From: Echinococcus granulosus
Taxonomy: Eukaryota; Platyhelminthes; Cestoda; Cyclophyllidea; Taeniidae
DNA: 64,000 nucleotides
NCBI RefSeq assembly: GCF_000524195.1
Contig: NW_020170384.1
Coordinates: forward strand, 1,860,517 to 1,924,516
Reading direction: 5' to 3'
Shown: piece after piece, positions 39,696 to 53,401 of the stretch
Numbering within the stretch: position 1 is the first letter of the stretch
Layout: each line of letters starts with the position of its first letter
Translations under genes and position numbers: made by a program
Notes under the pieces: model-generated
What the model saw: the letters and a program-made list of their open reading frames with translations, nothing else
Databases searched by the model: none
Told to the model about the DNA's origin: nothing

Positions 39696-42600
39696 TCAGT
39701 TGACGGCAATAATGATGATCAGAATCACGGCCACGATAGCTGCCACTGTGGCGTGAAGGCTGATTATGAAGTACTTGAAGATGCGACCCTTGAAGACAAA
39801 AAGTGGTGATAGGGTGGAAGTTAAGCTTAAAACATTTATGGCTTGGCGAACAGTTGGATGACTCACAGAAGGTTCTGGTTCCACGGGTCGAGGAATGGGA
39901 ACGCCACCCACGCGAACGGCGTTCTGGTATTGCTCGAGTTCATTCCTATATGTTATCTTCTTATCTGTAATGGAGAAGTGTCTCGATGATATTCCTTCAT
40001 GACCCGATAAACTAGCCACAAGGTTATATCACCTGACAAGTACCGTGAGAAGTTGGTGAGGAGAGACTACCAATTAATTTCTTATAGGTGTTAGTAGCGC
40101 TGCCCAAATTATAAGATGGAATGTCCTCGAAGCGTGATCTTATGAAATGCAAAATGTCATCGCAAATTGGCTTAATCCATTGTCAAGAAGCGAGAATGCA
40201 GTAGGTGAAATAGGAGATTAAGTCGTGCAGACATCATTGATTTCGCAAGAGATTCGGCTCGATTCCGCATGCGATTTGGCACTCCAGAGGTCTTTTGTGA
40301 GAGTCACTATTCAGACTACAGCTATTGTGATGGGGTAGAGATTCAGTAAGGCATGAGAATGCTTTTCTAAAAAAGTAGCGTGCCGATCTACGTAACAAGT
40401 CCGCCACCAACGACCCATGTATGCGACCCCAATTCCCCCTTAGCTTGACATCCTAATTTTTTCAGATGTTTTACTTATTAGTGGCAACTGGTTCCACCAA
40501 AGGGGACATCAGGCAAGTTTAAAATAGAGGGTTATTTTTGGTACAAGGCTAATTGCAATTTTTGTTTTTAAATGGCAATTAAATTGGTAAAAAAAGCAGC
40601 AATTCATGCCAGTAAAACATCTGGACATCGGAGGGACTCAATGAGGCGGGAAGTCCGTCAGCACAGGAAGTAATATTGAGGTGAAGCGAGGAGTAGGTCA
40701 GGTTACGTGTGTGCATGTGTGTATGAAGGCACACAAAAACGCCTACGTGAGTTCGTGTGCATGAAAGGTGAATCATTCTTCCATGTGAGTTGACAGTGCT
40801 GCAGAATTACGCCTGGAAACGGCTTGAAAATTCAGACTGATCAAAGGTCCACAAGAGGCAACAGCACTCGTTAATTGTGAGGCATCGTTACCACTTTAGT
40901 AACAAACAAAAGGGATGTGACAAAACCAATCGTGTGATTAGCCGTAATGGAGATTAAACAGGTATCTAGATAGCACCTTCAAATAAAAGTTCAGAACTTG
41001 TCACCAAGATCCTGTAACTTAAGAATGCTACGCCCACGTGCAATTTGTGATATGCTTGTCCATGAGGGAATTCCGTGAAGAAACCTATTTCCGTTGCAGA
41101 GGAATCCGATTCAGTTATGCAATTATAAACATTATATTAATTATAGCCGTGGTGAAATCTCATCCTTTGGCTGTTAGTGAGTTGAAATGGGTGCTTGTAA
41201 TGTATCAGATTCATGGTAAAAAGAACACCCGAAATTTCGATTAACCCTACGAGACACGCAAGTCTAGGGATGGGATGGAAGGAATACCTTCACTGATGGC
41301 TGCAGAGACGAGGATCGTATTACCGTTTCAAACACGCTATAACATGGGTTGCAAAAAAGAGATCAAGAAATATGCTTGCCGCATAAGGCTCACATCGAGC
41401 CGGACATTTACGTGAGATAAGTCTTATTCTTTGGCATGAGATTGACTTAAACAACAGTAAGCCATATTTATGACCAAGGAAATAAACTCCTAGCACCGCT
41501 TTTAACTTCTTGAAGTACAAATGGAAGTGACGATCGTCACTTATTACAAACATGGTTTCGGGGATGGTGCTTTAGAAACTGGGGTCGTCTTCTATACTCA
41601 AACGGATCAGATGAAATGAAGTGTGCATTGTTTGAATTAAAGCCAGTTGCGATAATCAAATGTGGATAACTAGTCTAATTTTGATCTTCCGGCTCTAAGG
41701 GGTATATCCAAGTGCCCAATTACGGGATTATTCGTGGGAAGCGAGAGTCACAATGCTGATTTATACACATCGAACTCAAACTCTTACCATCATAACAGCA
41801 GATTTTTAGGAGAGCGAGTAGAAAAACACGAACACTTCCAGAATTAAGCAGTGAACTCACGCTTATTACGTCGATAGTGGATGCAGCCATGGATCTCTAG
41901 AGTGAGTTCTACACAGAACTGGAAGATGACGAAAAAGATAAGGATCCAAAGAGGATAGTTCAGACTGCGTAACTGCACACCAGCTGCGGGCATTCGCAGA
42001 CCCAGCATGATGGTCGGGATGGAGAGGACGTGGGCTAATGTGCCAATGATAAAGTGCGTCCAGTTGAAGTAGGGTCGGTTCTTGTGCATCGGGTGTGGGC
42101 GGCAGAAGGTGATGATGGGCTGGATAGTAATTATGAAAGCACCTTGCTTATAAACGGAAGTGTTTAACCGATTTAAATGCGCAATAATTATTTACAAGGA
42201 AGAGGTGACGAGGAAAAAAGTGCTACTGACCTCCCAGTCCACCTATATGCCTAAATAATAAGGTTAATTTCAGACTTGTGTGCTTTCAAGATAATGAAAA
42301 TCAAATCAGAAGTACTCACAAGTTTCAATTTTGAGCGCTTCAGATAAATAAATAACACAAATGAGTTACACAGATGTGCTGATGATTAAAAAGTCAAAAT
42401 GGAATAACAAAGCGTGTTCACAACGACTCACACTGATGACCGCCTATTGCCCCAATGTAGTGAAACGCTTCTACCGAATCAAAGCCTGGTTGGATTTGTG
42501 ACTTAAGAAATCACCACAGATCTTAAAACGGCCATAGATATGATAGAGGAGGGCAAATCAGAGCCAATAGCAACTCACATTGATAATAGCCAAGCATAGA

Positions 42601-45600
42601 ACAATGAGTCCGAGGATAGGATGAATATAGTCCGGATAGATTTTGAGCGCTGAGTAGCCCTGGCAGAATACGAAGGCAAGAATGACAGCAAGGCATGTGA
42701 GGCCCACACATATGCCCATGAGAATGCGGTGGATTTGGAACCACACCCTCTCACCCAGCAGGCCGGCATTGGGCCACATATCCTTGTAATAGCGCGAGAT
42801 GATTACACCTACAGAGGAGCAGAAGACCCAGGCCAGCACCATCATCGCGCCGTGCGCTTTCACCACTCCAGGAGAATGGTATACCAAGTAGCTGATGGTC
42901 AGATCGTAGAGTGGTCTGTAAAGCGAATTCGAATCCACCCATTCCAGTCAGTATTCCAGTTGCGGACTTTAACGTACTATTTCAAGGCTAATCTTTGAGT
43001 GGTTCGTTCAAGGACTTATTCTTGTATCCCCGAGTTTGGAATGGGAAAAGTAAAGAAACTTTGAAATCAATATAAACCATTCTTGTCAATTAGCCTTGAG
43101 GGACACGTAGTGATTGGTAGCATTGGACTTAAACAAATATTCAATAAACGGAATAGTTCTGGCCTAGGTAGGGGGCGGAATAGACCACTGTCGAGATGAT
43201 TAGATAGTCGACTAGCTAGGTTCTGTAGGGATCTCAGAAGAATGTCGATTCTATCCATTTCATCGCGCTAAGTCGTCACAATCCGAGCCCCAATTAATGA
43301 CGACAACACGCATTCTATATGCATGAAATGCAGAAGTTTGAACTGGGGGGATCAAAACAAACGCTGCTAATACCACGATCTAGTTTGAGACTGAAGATAA
43401 AATGGAAACGCATGCAGTCTTCTAATGATAAAAGAATTGGACGACTTGTAATTCTAAACTGATTGATGCATGAGAAAGTATTGCAGAACTTAAATTAGTT
43501 TTTGCTAAAAAAATTAAAGATTACAAAAATGGCAAATGAAGGCTATAAATCATGTTAGGATGATGCAAATCAAGTTCTACGCTTCTTTGGGTCATTCCAA
43601 AGTGCAAAAAACCAATGAAGAGCAGCAGAAATAAGGCAAAAAATTAATGAACAGGTTGTGATAAGGTTTTCCAAACAATGACTTTTTTTGATTATCCGCA
43701 ATAGAGAAAAACGCAGTCAAGCATCCGATGCCATACGGAAGAGCATTCGCAAGAGACCTTTCAAGCAAAAGGAGACGTAGTGGCATTTACTAACCAAAAA
43801 AAATGAGCGTATCCTAAAACACTCATGCTATTTACGGTCAGAAAAAAAACTAGGATCCTTCATAACTGAGCAAAGAATTTAATTTTGGAATAATGATTAG
43901 TCGGTAACTGTGAGGCGACGTCAAACATAAATACAGAAGCAGAAAAAGACAACACTGTCGGACGTACCAAGGAGTTGGTACACTCACAAATCTCTGGCTC
44001 TCAAGAAATATAGCAGTCTGTAGACAATTTTTAAGCTGCTCCTTTTCAAGTGGAGCAAAAAACGGATGTGCCTCACCAACCCAACAGAGAACACTAACCA
44101 ATACGCAAAGTACAGAACTGGGGATGAAATTTAAAACCTCAAAAAAGAACAGAAAAAGTTCATTAAAAGAGAGGAGGGCTAGGTATACATAACAGAATAA
44201 CAAATTCTCACACAATGAAATTGTTGGTTTCTGTAAGATCGTGTAATGACGTAAGAATGAGGCCCAGGCAACGACATTAGCACAAACTGGTGGAATAACA
44301 TTTCGGTAAAGAGGCTTCACCAGAAAACATTCCGGCAAATGCCACGCAAATTCAACGGTCATGTAACGACAGTGAGAAAAAATCACCTGGCCTTCCCTAG
44401 AACATTGTGAACTCGAAGTGAGGGGTAGGTAGGCTACTGCGCAGTCGCAGTCAGGTGACAGACATGCTAGGAGTTCAACTATGCATTAGAAGAAGTAAGA
44501 AGTTTGTTAAGACCTTCCTGCGACACTGAAGCTTTTGGGATGTTATAGGCGCCAAGGAAACAATACAGGGTGATTTCGTTAGGCACCTTAAAGGCAATGT
44601 AAGGGGAAGGAAGGTATGCAGTTAATTTAGAATCTTTTCTTATTGTTGTTACCTCAGAGGAAGGGGGAGGTAAAGGCCCCTAAACTTCGTTCAGGCAGCT
44701 TATCTAATGAAGCAACCACCTGAATTAGATTCGAACTAGACTTTATAGAGCTCAACGCCAGAGGACCATGATCAAATGCGTCAAATTCGTCACAGACTCG
44801 GGTTACTTGACGAAAATGAGCTTTTAAAATTTATTTTAGCAAGTTAAATTGACCTATTACTTATTGCAGGAGTTGAAGAGTCCAGACCAAATAAAGTTCG
44901 CTGACCAGAAGACGAAAAAAGGTGCGTGAGTTTGTGTGGGAGACCGAATAATCAGTATTTCCTGCGCTATTGTGGTTGATTTCACTTAAAAAGCATCAAT
45001 TTGTGTGTAGAAAAAAAACTTGTTCGAGTACTGAAAACAATCTTCACCACACTGCTGGGATAGTAAATTGCAAGGATGATGATATTGGGGAAAAAGACAC
45101 TTTACTACAGCGATTTCGATTTAAATGTATCCGTGTCGGTAAACTCGGAATCGTTTGAAATTCACCCGCTTATGTTAATTAGATGCACATGAATAGATGT
45201 GAGCCGTCCCACCACAATCGACACCACGTAGAACGTCTTGGAAGGTACTCATTAAATGGAGCACAACTTTATCTTACGAACCAAAAAATTCAAAGTTATA
45301 TGAGCTATGCCATCGGGAGGATAAACCCCAAGGCTATGAGTTGTGTAAGATAGAATGCGATAATTGTGTCGAAGTTTACCACGGTTTCAAGTGTACCAGT
45401 ATGCTGAAATCTCAGCAAATCATACATTTGCTAACACAATGAGGCATAAACATTTCTGTTAACATAGGCTCGCTTGCAAGTTCCTTGTTGGCTTTTGCGG
45501 TAGACAAATGTATATAAGTATAAACTACAAACTTGGTTCAACAATGACGCTGTTACCAAAAAATTGAGTACCAAAAAGACAGCAAAACTATCTAATACCA

Positions 45601-48600
45601 CAGCTGAGTCAAACACAGCTCTCAGCTTCATGCTGCTTAAATTTTGAAGCTGATGTTTAAAAAGACTTGACACTAAGGCTACGCCGAACATCAGATGAGA
45701 ATTGGCCGTGTCAAAATCACTATACATTTAAATCGACTTACAAAACCAGTTTTGGCAATAATGGCAATATGAAGAGCTGACTGTCTTCTAATAATAGTAT
45801 CAAAATATGGACAAAGGGGGTTGAACAGAATCCAGCACATTGACCAGACTTAATACAAGTAAACAGGAGGTTTGCGTAAAAGTATGAACATCCCCAACTT
45901 TCAAAAGAGCAACATGAAAGTGGTGAAGAAGGAAATTAAATATATTAAATTTTGCAAATAAAACCTATTGATGAATAAAAACCTGTTTCAGTAGTTCCTT
46001 AGACCAATTAAATCATGCTAATACCTTTCAGCCATTAGCTGAAAGAGTAGCTGGGCTAGTGATGCACTTACGAAGTTATGATAGCACTGGTATTGGATGT
46101 GGCCTCACCACCGGGATAGAGCTGCCCGAAGCTCGTTCTCAGCGGGTCAGACCCACGTTGAATGATGAGATAGTAGGCATTCGGTGGTGCCAGGTCCTTC
46201 AGCTGGTTTGCCATTCGTACAGGGGTCACACGACGCCTGAAGCGACATTGCAGGTAGTGCTGTGCATCCACGTAGGAGCTTCCGAGATCGTCTCCCGTAG
46301 TGATGAGTAATTTCTGTCAGAAGGAAAGGTGTAGCAGAGCAAAGTTTGTTCAGTGCTCTTCAATCTTCACAGGCTTCAGTCACCGCCTTGACGGCACGGC
46401 ATCCCATTCATGTTAGTTCTGTACTAACAGCCCACCAGCTCCTCTGTACATTAAGAGTCGATATATTCGACATAGTTAAGGCTCCATAACCTTGTAACGT
46501 CTTCAGAGAGGGCTCAGATGCTATAAAACGGTAGTCACAATGACAGAGTTCCATCAAATATCGTAGTTCTGAATCCACCCACTAATAAATAATGAGAGGA
46601 GAAGAAAACGGTCAAGCTGGCCGCTTAGTCGAAATGGTCCATACTCCTATTATTTACCCCATTTATAAGAGACACCCACATTTCTTGTACAGTCAATTAC
46701 TAAGCACAGTCAAGAGGCATTGCCTTAATTAAAAGTACTAACCGCATGAAATAGCCAGAAACATTCGTATATTCAAAGCAAACAGAAGCATACCTCGTCA
46801 TCAGAAGGATTATAGAGGTGGTTGGATTCACTGGCCTCAGGTCTATACCCTGCCCGAACGACAATTTTGAAGTCAACAGTGTCATAGTAGCAACCAACAA
46901 AGCCATCACCGCCCTAAGGAAAAGGGATGCAAATTTAGCTAGTGCTCAGACCAAAAATGAGTCGGTCTTGAAATTAAGTAACGCAGCAGAGTTAAATATA
47001 AGCCCAAAGTAAAGAACAATATAGATGAAAGAATAAATCAAAATATGAATGTCTGTGGTTAGTAGCTTGATCTATGCTAAGATGTGCGTTTCAGAAATGA
47101 AATGGAAAACTCCTTGATTTTTCAAGGACAAGAACTTGCTTTCAGACAAACATACAAACCAGTCGACGCATTCATCTCTCAAAGATCGTTGGTGTGAACG
47201 AAATACTTAGCAAAATAAGAATTTAATGGGCCTAACCTGTAGTTCAAGTAGCTTCTTAAAACATATCACCTCATAAGTCATGCCATTTGCATACCAACAT
47301 ACAGTTGTTAAGACCCAGTGAATTTCTACAAACTACATACGCACTAACAGTCATACATGAGATGTTAAGAGATGAAAAAGCCATCGAAAATGTGTCTCAA
47401 AATTTCACATTTTTTTGGATAAACATGCTTCCAAAAGAAGTGAGGGTCTAATGAACGAACATATAGACTAAGACATTTGAAAACAACCAACCTTTTCCGT
47501 CATGGTACTTATGAAGCGTTATTTGCAACTGAAGAATTTGTAAACTAGGTAAAGGATGGCTTGCCATGGCATCAGGACTAAAATAGATAAGTGCTTGGTG
47601 CTATAGCACAGCTCTATGCAAGCCAGGGAAGGGGAAGAGATTCTAGTTTCCATTTGTAGTGGCATTAACGCTTGCAGTTTCGCACGGAAATTACCACAGC
47701 TGGAAAATAAACCTAATAATTATTGTAGGGAGCGCCAAACTCTGCTGACTAAGCGTATCATGCTTATTCCTCACTCGCCTCCCACAGCAAATATTACGCA
47801 AGCACATGTACATATTCGCGTGGGCGCTAACCGCCCACCTTGAGGTAATCAATAATAAGCCTGTTTGTGCCTCTTCCGGACACAGTTGCTAGACTATTTG
47901 TGAAAGGAAGGAGAGGAACGACCGCTAATTGCAGCCTCCTGATTGGCTATGATAGGGAGAATGCACGCACGTGCGAATACACACGCCCGCTCCCATGCAC
48001 TGTGCCTATCGATCCATGTGCGGTGCACAGTGCGTGCCAGGTCGGGATTTTGGGATCACGGATGTGGGATGTTGTGGACTTCCCCTTAAATGTCAGCTGC
48101 AACCGCCATGTGGTCACACTCCTGGCAAAGCTTAGTAGCTAGAAAAATTTACTTATTCATGCATGGCTGTCAGATAGGATCATTCCTTGTAAAGGTTCAA
48201 TGCTCACAAAATGTGGTGCCATACTATACCCTATAATGGTACAACAGTTTCAGTGAATGATGTTAACTAAACTACTGACGTCAGCATGAACAGGAAAAAT
48301 TATGACATTCCTAATGAGGTAAAAGAATGCTTGCAAATTTAGAGCATACGGTACAATCAAATAAACGCCATCGAGCGTTGGTTAGCATCTGTGCTCTTGC
48401 GATCCACGAATTCCACCTAAGCACAAATTGGGTTCTAAAATGGGCATGCACGGACACATAAGAGCATAACCAAGAATCGAAAAAGGGAAACGAGATCAAG
48501 ATAGATAAGACGGGTAAATAATGCACGCGGAGTAAAATATTGAATTTAAATAATTTTAAAGGAATTAAACTACGAACATTCAAAGCAAAAAGTAAAAAAG

Positions 48601-49591
48601 CGCTGAGGTATCATTACCAAAATGGATACGAAATGAGGAAGTGTTTCGACTATAGTTCAGAGAAATCAAAAATTCCAACTTTTTTGTCAAGAACACAATT
48701 CTACACACAACTCAGATGGTAAGTCGAAGAGAATGTTGCAGTCACAAATAACTGCCTCAAAGTGATTCAAGTTAATTCAAAACACACTTTTTTTTACAAA
48801 ATATTGCATGAGATAATTCAATAATGCCAAAATAGAGGTTCGCCGCAAATAAAAAATTGCCACTAAGGGTACTGGAATCTTGTCGGTAGACTCTAATAAC
48901 AACAACTTATATAAAATACAAATAGCCACAAAGTCACCAAAAAATCAGCAAGAACTAGAACAGTGCTGAAGAAAAGTCATCACGCAGTACTCACAAAAGA
49001 ATGGAATGTACAATTAACTAGAAATCATATTTTAAAGTGATTGTCTAAAAAAGTTGGAACCTGAGGGTCAGATTTGAAAATGTACCAAATCAGATATGAT
49101 CAATGGATGCCTGTTCATAGGTTAGGAATTCTGCCTCCATTGAGCTATCATACACAAGGAAAAAGCCAAGCACTATCTCAGAAAATCTGAAAGAAAGCAG
49201 ACAAACCACAGTTTTATTAACAAACAAACCTAATAAATTGATGTGAAAATAAACGAGGATGGACCAATTCCTAGTTAAAACAGACAGTTAGTAAAAGTAG
49301 GAGATAAAAGGCATTTATCTAAGGACAACTTGCAAAGTAGGGATCTCTTGAGAAGACGAGAGAAATAAATCCACTGCTTGACTTTATGTCACCAAAAAGT
49401 TCAAACTCAATGTATTGAACTTCATCCTGTTCGACCAGTCGCCAGGTAGCTCCATATTCACACAGATTATCGGCGCAGATAGGAGGGCGCAAACATCCCT
49501 TAGTAACAGTGCATGTGGACAAATCAACATCATTAAAGCTGAGGACAGAAGCTACGAGAAAAAGCAAAACTCCGACTACAATCATTCTCAT
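39696..49591 (-). CDS. DOMON plus cytochrome b561 protein, ferric-chelate-reductase-like
   Basis: Predicted membrane heme protein moving electrons across a membrane, as in FRRS1-type ferric reductases. Seven exons: 49334-49591, 46794-46913, 46072-46313, 42579-42915, 41861-42119, 39867-39964 and 39696-39788, all in phase, 468 residues. A signal peptide (about 1-19) precedes a DOMON domain (CTVTKGCLRPPIC, FSRDPYFGGDGFVGCYYD, YYLIIQRG). The b561 core has the four heme-ligand histidines: KAHG at 228, FQIHR at 269, YIHPILG at 305 and NWTH at 341. A last membrane segment ends the protein. The N-terminal reeler domain of vertebrate FRRS1 is absent. Intron 1 starts TTT|gcaagt, a GC-AG intron; no GT donor gives phase 0. 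Introns of 2.4 and 3.2 kb hold no other gene I can support. Confidence 0.92.
43850..44386 (-). other. Unexplained 178-codon open frame in an intron of the DOMON-b561 gene
   Basis: It lies in the 46071-42916 intron on the same strand as the host gene. It is hydrophobic and rich in Leu and Phe (FNELFLFFFEVLNF, CVLVSVLCWVGE), with no family I recognise. The reverse strand is A-rich, which favours such long hydrophobic frames by chance. It could also be an alternative exon or a nested small gene. No polyadenylation signal or similar evidence was noted. Confidence 0.2.
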
Positions 49592-50828
49592 AAATTATTC
49601 TCAGAGGAAGAGCGCACCACAATGCCAACGCCTTTCGAACTGGCGGTGCAAAATTTCACCCAACCGACCCCAGATCTACGCTAGGCTCGTGATATCTGTA
49701 AATTAAAACAAATTTCTAGGCCATTCTTTATCGAAAACAAAGGCTTTGTCTGTTGGCTAAAACTATTAAAATCACTTGCAACCACTAGTTGAGTTATAAA
49801 GCTGTGATGTGTGGCTGGCAAAATCTTGTGAAAAGAATAAACTTTAGGCAGCCTAGCTATTTTAAATTGGACATTTTTATTTTTTGATATAGATTTTTAT
49901 AGGCCACCCCTTCATTTACTTTTTTACAAAAGACGACGTCTTGATTTGGCAAATAAGGTGCACACTTTTAAAGTGATGATTTTTCTAATACCGAATCATG
50001 AACTTCATATCAATTTTTTGAAGCTATTACCCTTCATACTAGTAAAGAGACCAATTTGTTGTTAATATTTGGGGGGGGTGCGAAGACTTAAGCTTAGTTT
50101 TGCCCTTTTGGGGTGGATTTCAGTATAATTCTCAATTGCTAGTAGTTGAGTCCACAAAACCTGATCCACACATTATATGTCGAATGTAGACAATTAAAGC
50201 CAATTAGAAATTGCCATTTACACTCCCAAAACAAAAAAGTCGTGAATTGCTAACACAGCTCTTCCAAACAAGCTTCAAGTTCTATCAAATTCCACCTGAG
50301 TAAATGATAAACTGGCAGAGAACAGCGCCCTCACCTCTTGATTGAACTTGTATACTATCCATTGTTATGCATTTATACCCTACAAAACAGTATAGCTTGA
50401 CCGCCCGAATAGACGTAGCGACGGGCACGAATGTCGACATCCTGCCACGAATACGTAGCACCTCGTACACTACGGCCAATCATCAACACGAAATTAACTA
50501 CCTTTACCCCTCAGAACAGAATGCTGGATTCCTGATTCCGATTTTCACACGATTTCTCCACAAACACGCGGGAAAATTAAGAACGTATCGGTGGATCTCA
50601 CCCACTCCGTGCACGAACAGAACAACCCCCTGTGGTACTTTCTACTAAACCTCTTTCCTACCTTTGTAAGTACACCATGTATCCTATCGGAACCCCCTAA
50701 TGCAGAAGAAAGCTGCATCAAACACAAGAAAACAAGTACTCTGATACAAGTCAAAAGGTTTAAGGGAAAAACAAGGTTAGATGGAAACATAAAATGGGGG
50801 ACAAGTACATGCGTACACTTAAATTCAT
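49592..50828. other. Spacer between the DOMON-b561 gene and the Maf-like gene
   Basis: Contains the 3' UTR of the Maf-like gene and the promoter of the DOMON-b561 gene. A minus-strand AATAAA lies near 49874, about 950 bases past the Maf stop; whether it is used is unclear. A G run occurs near 50072. No coding exon seen. Confidence 0.4.
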
Positions 50829-53401
50829 TTACACTTCCTGTCCTTCGGCAGGGGAGCCACAAGCACCGCCAGCTGGAGGCACAGGAACTCGCATTGTAGA
50901 GGCAGTGGTGGTGGCGCTTTTAGTAAGACAAAAATTTCGTTGCATTGAAGGCTTCGTCTTGAAACACATGCGTGGTATGAGGTGGCTGGCGGAGGTAGAG
51001 GAAACGGACTCGTCCCCTTTGTAGGATAGCAGAGGCAGGTGATGGCTGTTGAAATGAGCCAACCCCAATTCTGTGCCATCGAGTGCCACCATGCGAAGGG
51101 AAAAGGGGGTTTCTGTCATTGATATACGCAGCTTCGCCAAACTGTCTATCTGGCGATCCAGTCTGTCAACCGAGGTGTTCAACCGTGAGAGCTGTTGTCG
51201 TAGGGACTAATAAAAAAGCAGAGATACTAAATTCCATAAAAGAAATCAATTCATTGGAACAACCATAACAGTAACTTCTCTACTGGACGTAAACCTAGCG
51301 AAATGTGAAACAGGAGCGGTGCCAAACACGTTTGATTTACGCGAGGATTTCAAGCGAAATCATGCCCCAGAGTTTATAGTAGCAATGAGCGCATTTCAAG
51401 GTAAAGTCGCATTCAGCTTTCGAGGCTTTCCTCCAACGCGTACATGACTTCGTCTTAGCTTTCACGTGACACCTAAAAAACGGCTTCGGTATGAAAAAAA
51501 GACGGAATAACCTACCTATTTTGGTACACAGTGAACACTAACTTCCCGAAATTGCAAATATGGAAATAGTTTTACTCGTCAACCTTTTACGATACCATGA
51601 TGACAAATTATGCGCCATTTAGGCGTTCAGAATCAAGCAGGCATTTGGCGAACTGAATGTTTGGAACCACCCACATCTAAGATCGTCACTAAGAGGCGTA
51701 CGGTCTGTCATCTTTATACCACTCAAGAATCTTACCACTTATAACTGAGCGTCTCATTACTGTACCGTACTCGAAGCCTGTACAAGCGGATATCCGCTAT
51801 TTCTTTACGCCTTCGTTCACACGAGACCACAATACCATAAGCTGTTAAATGCCTGCTACCATGATTGACGGCGTCTGCACTGGCTCACGACAGGTGAGCT
51901 GGATGTCAGTGTGCAATTAGACACACTTGCAACTCACTATTGCGTGCAGTGCCATAACAACAACATAAGTTTTAGAATATTTGGAATCAGAAGCCCGATT
52001 CAACTTAAACAAAAAAGGATCACAGGGTTACAACTTAACTATCTGAAACCCATTCCTTTACTAAAATTTCGTCTTAGTATGGCCACCCATAGTAAAGTTA
52101 TCAAATCTAAAATACGCTTTTAAGATCTAACGGCGAACTGAAAAAGAGAACGACAGTTATTAGACATGTTTAATCACGAATATTATGAGCATCTTTGAGT
52201 CCTAGGCCTCACAAAAGTACAGGAGTCAGGAGAGACGTTTCAACTAAGGGCAAGGCACACGTATGAGAGTTTGGTTTCAATAAACAAGTAATTTAGGTAA
52301 TATTTAGTACGCTAGAGCATGCTACTACGTCAAAATTGACATTAACATATTCCAAAATCGGATATAATAAAAAACGAAAATATTCCAAAAATTTTGCGTC
52401 TAACATAACTATGCACGGATGATCACAACATAGTCTTGAGTCATGTAAGTATCCCTGCCTTGGCTCCTTTAAAAAATATGTTCATAGATGTGCCAACCTG
52501 GAGCCATTTCCTAAAAGACATTATTTTTCCCTCAACGGTAACTGCACTAAGATGGGATCATCAAGGCGCTCCCACTGCTGCTAGGGTTACTTAGACCTAG
52601 TTTAAGATTCTGAGAGGCCCGCTGATACACAAACACAGTGAATAACACCAAATCATCAACCTTGAAACGATCCTCTTCTTAAGGGAGCGCATACACAAAG
52701 TAGCGAGGTACAAAGATATTGGCAGCTAAGAGATCATAAAATGAAGAACAAAGGGATAAATGTGGATCGAGTCTTAACACATTTTGAATCAACAGGGGAA
52801 TATAAATGTTATTATATATTTTAACTAAAAAGAACAAGGCCTAGACAGGACAATAATTGAAACAATAAACAGTGGATGGATCTGACTTAATGATTTACGA
52901 CTAGTGCATAAAAACTGAATTGATTTTGGTCATCAGTTAAGGCAGTAGAAATTGCGCCAAAATAATCGCGTTTTGGGGGTAATTCAAATCGCAGCAGGGA
53001 ACCTAATGTGCTGAAAAGGCACCCACATCAGAATTAAATGGTAACAGTGATAGCAGAGTTAGAGGAGACAGGAAACGGGAATCGACTACTTCAAAACTGA
53101 ATCACCTTAAACTAGGAATTAGCAAGGAAGTAAGGAACGAAAGCACCCGAAACCCGATGAAAGCGGGTACACGCACCCTTATGGCTGACGACTCCTTTTT
53201 GGCTGCTGCCGCTAACTCAGCAACTTCTGTCTGCTTCTTCTTGGCGCATCGACGTGCGTATTTGCGATTTTGCAGGCGACGGCGCCGGGTACGAAGCTCG
53301 CGATGCTGCTCTTGGGAAATGGCGTGTTGTTCAAGGAGGCTTCTTAATTGCATGGTCGTCATTTGAACCAACTCTTCATCTGTAGGGTATTCTTGTGCCA
53401 T
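50829..53401 (-). CDS. Small-Maf-like bZIP transcription factor
   Basis: Nuclear DNA-binding protein; small Maf proteins dimerise through a leucine zipper, often with CNC partners in stress responses. Exons 53177-53401 and 50829-51206 join in phase 0 to 200 residues, with a 1.97 kb intron. The Maf extended homology region is DEELVQMTTMQLRSLL (8-23). The basic region is RRRRLQNRKYARRCAKKK (39-56), with the Maf-type Tyr at 48. The zipper has Leu at 63, 77, 84, 91 and 98, with Glu at 70; the heptad register holds across the intron and confirms the splice. The C-terminal 100 residues are unlike vertebrate small Mafs and Ser/Thr-rich. Ala 53 replaces the Arg that is nearly invariant in bZIP proteins (N-x7-R). 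The start ATG follows ttgtttgtag|C, a possible splice acceptor. A large-Maf or CNC identity is less likely. Confidence 0.82.

Noticed and set aside
47997..48033. Perfect 9-base inverted repeat gcactgtgc / gcacagtgc
   Set aside because: The spacer is 19 bases and the arms are short; one such hairpin is expected by chance in 64 kb.
47616..48142. Two plus-strand frames in a GC-richer patch
   Set aside because: They lie in the first intron of the DOMON-b561 gene on the opposite strand and show no protein motif.
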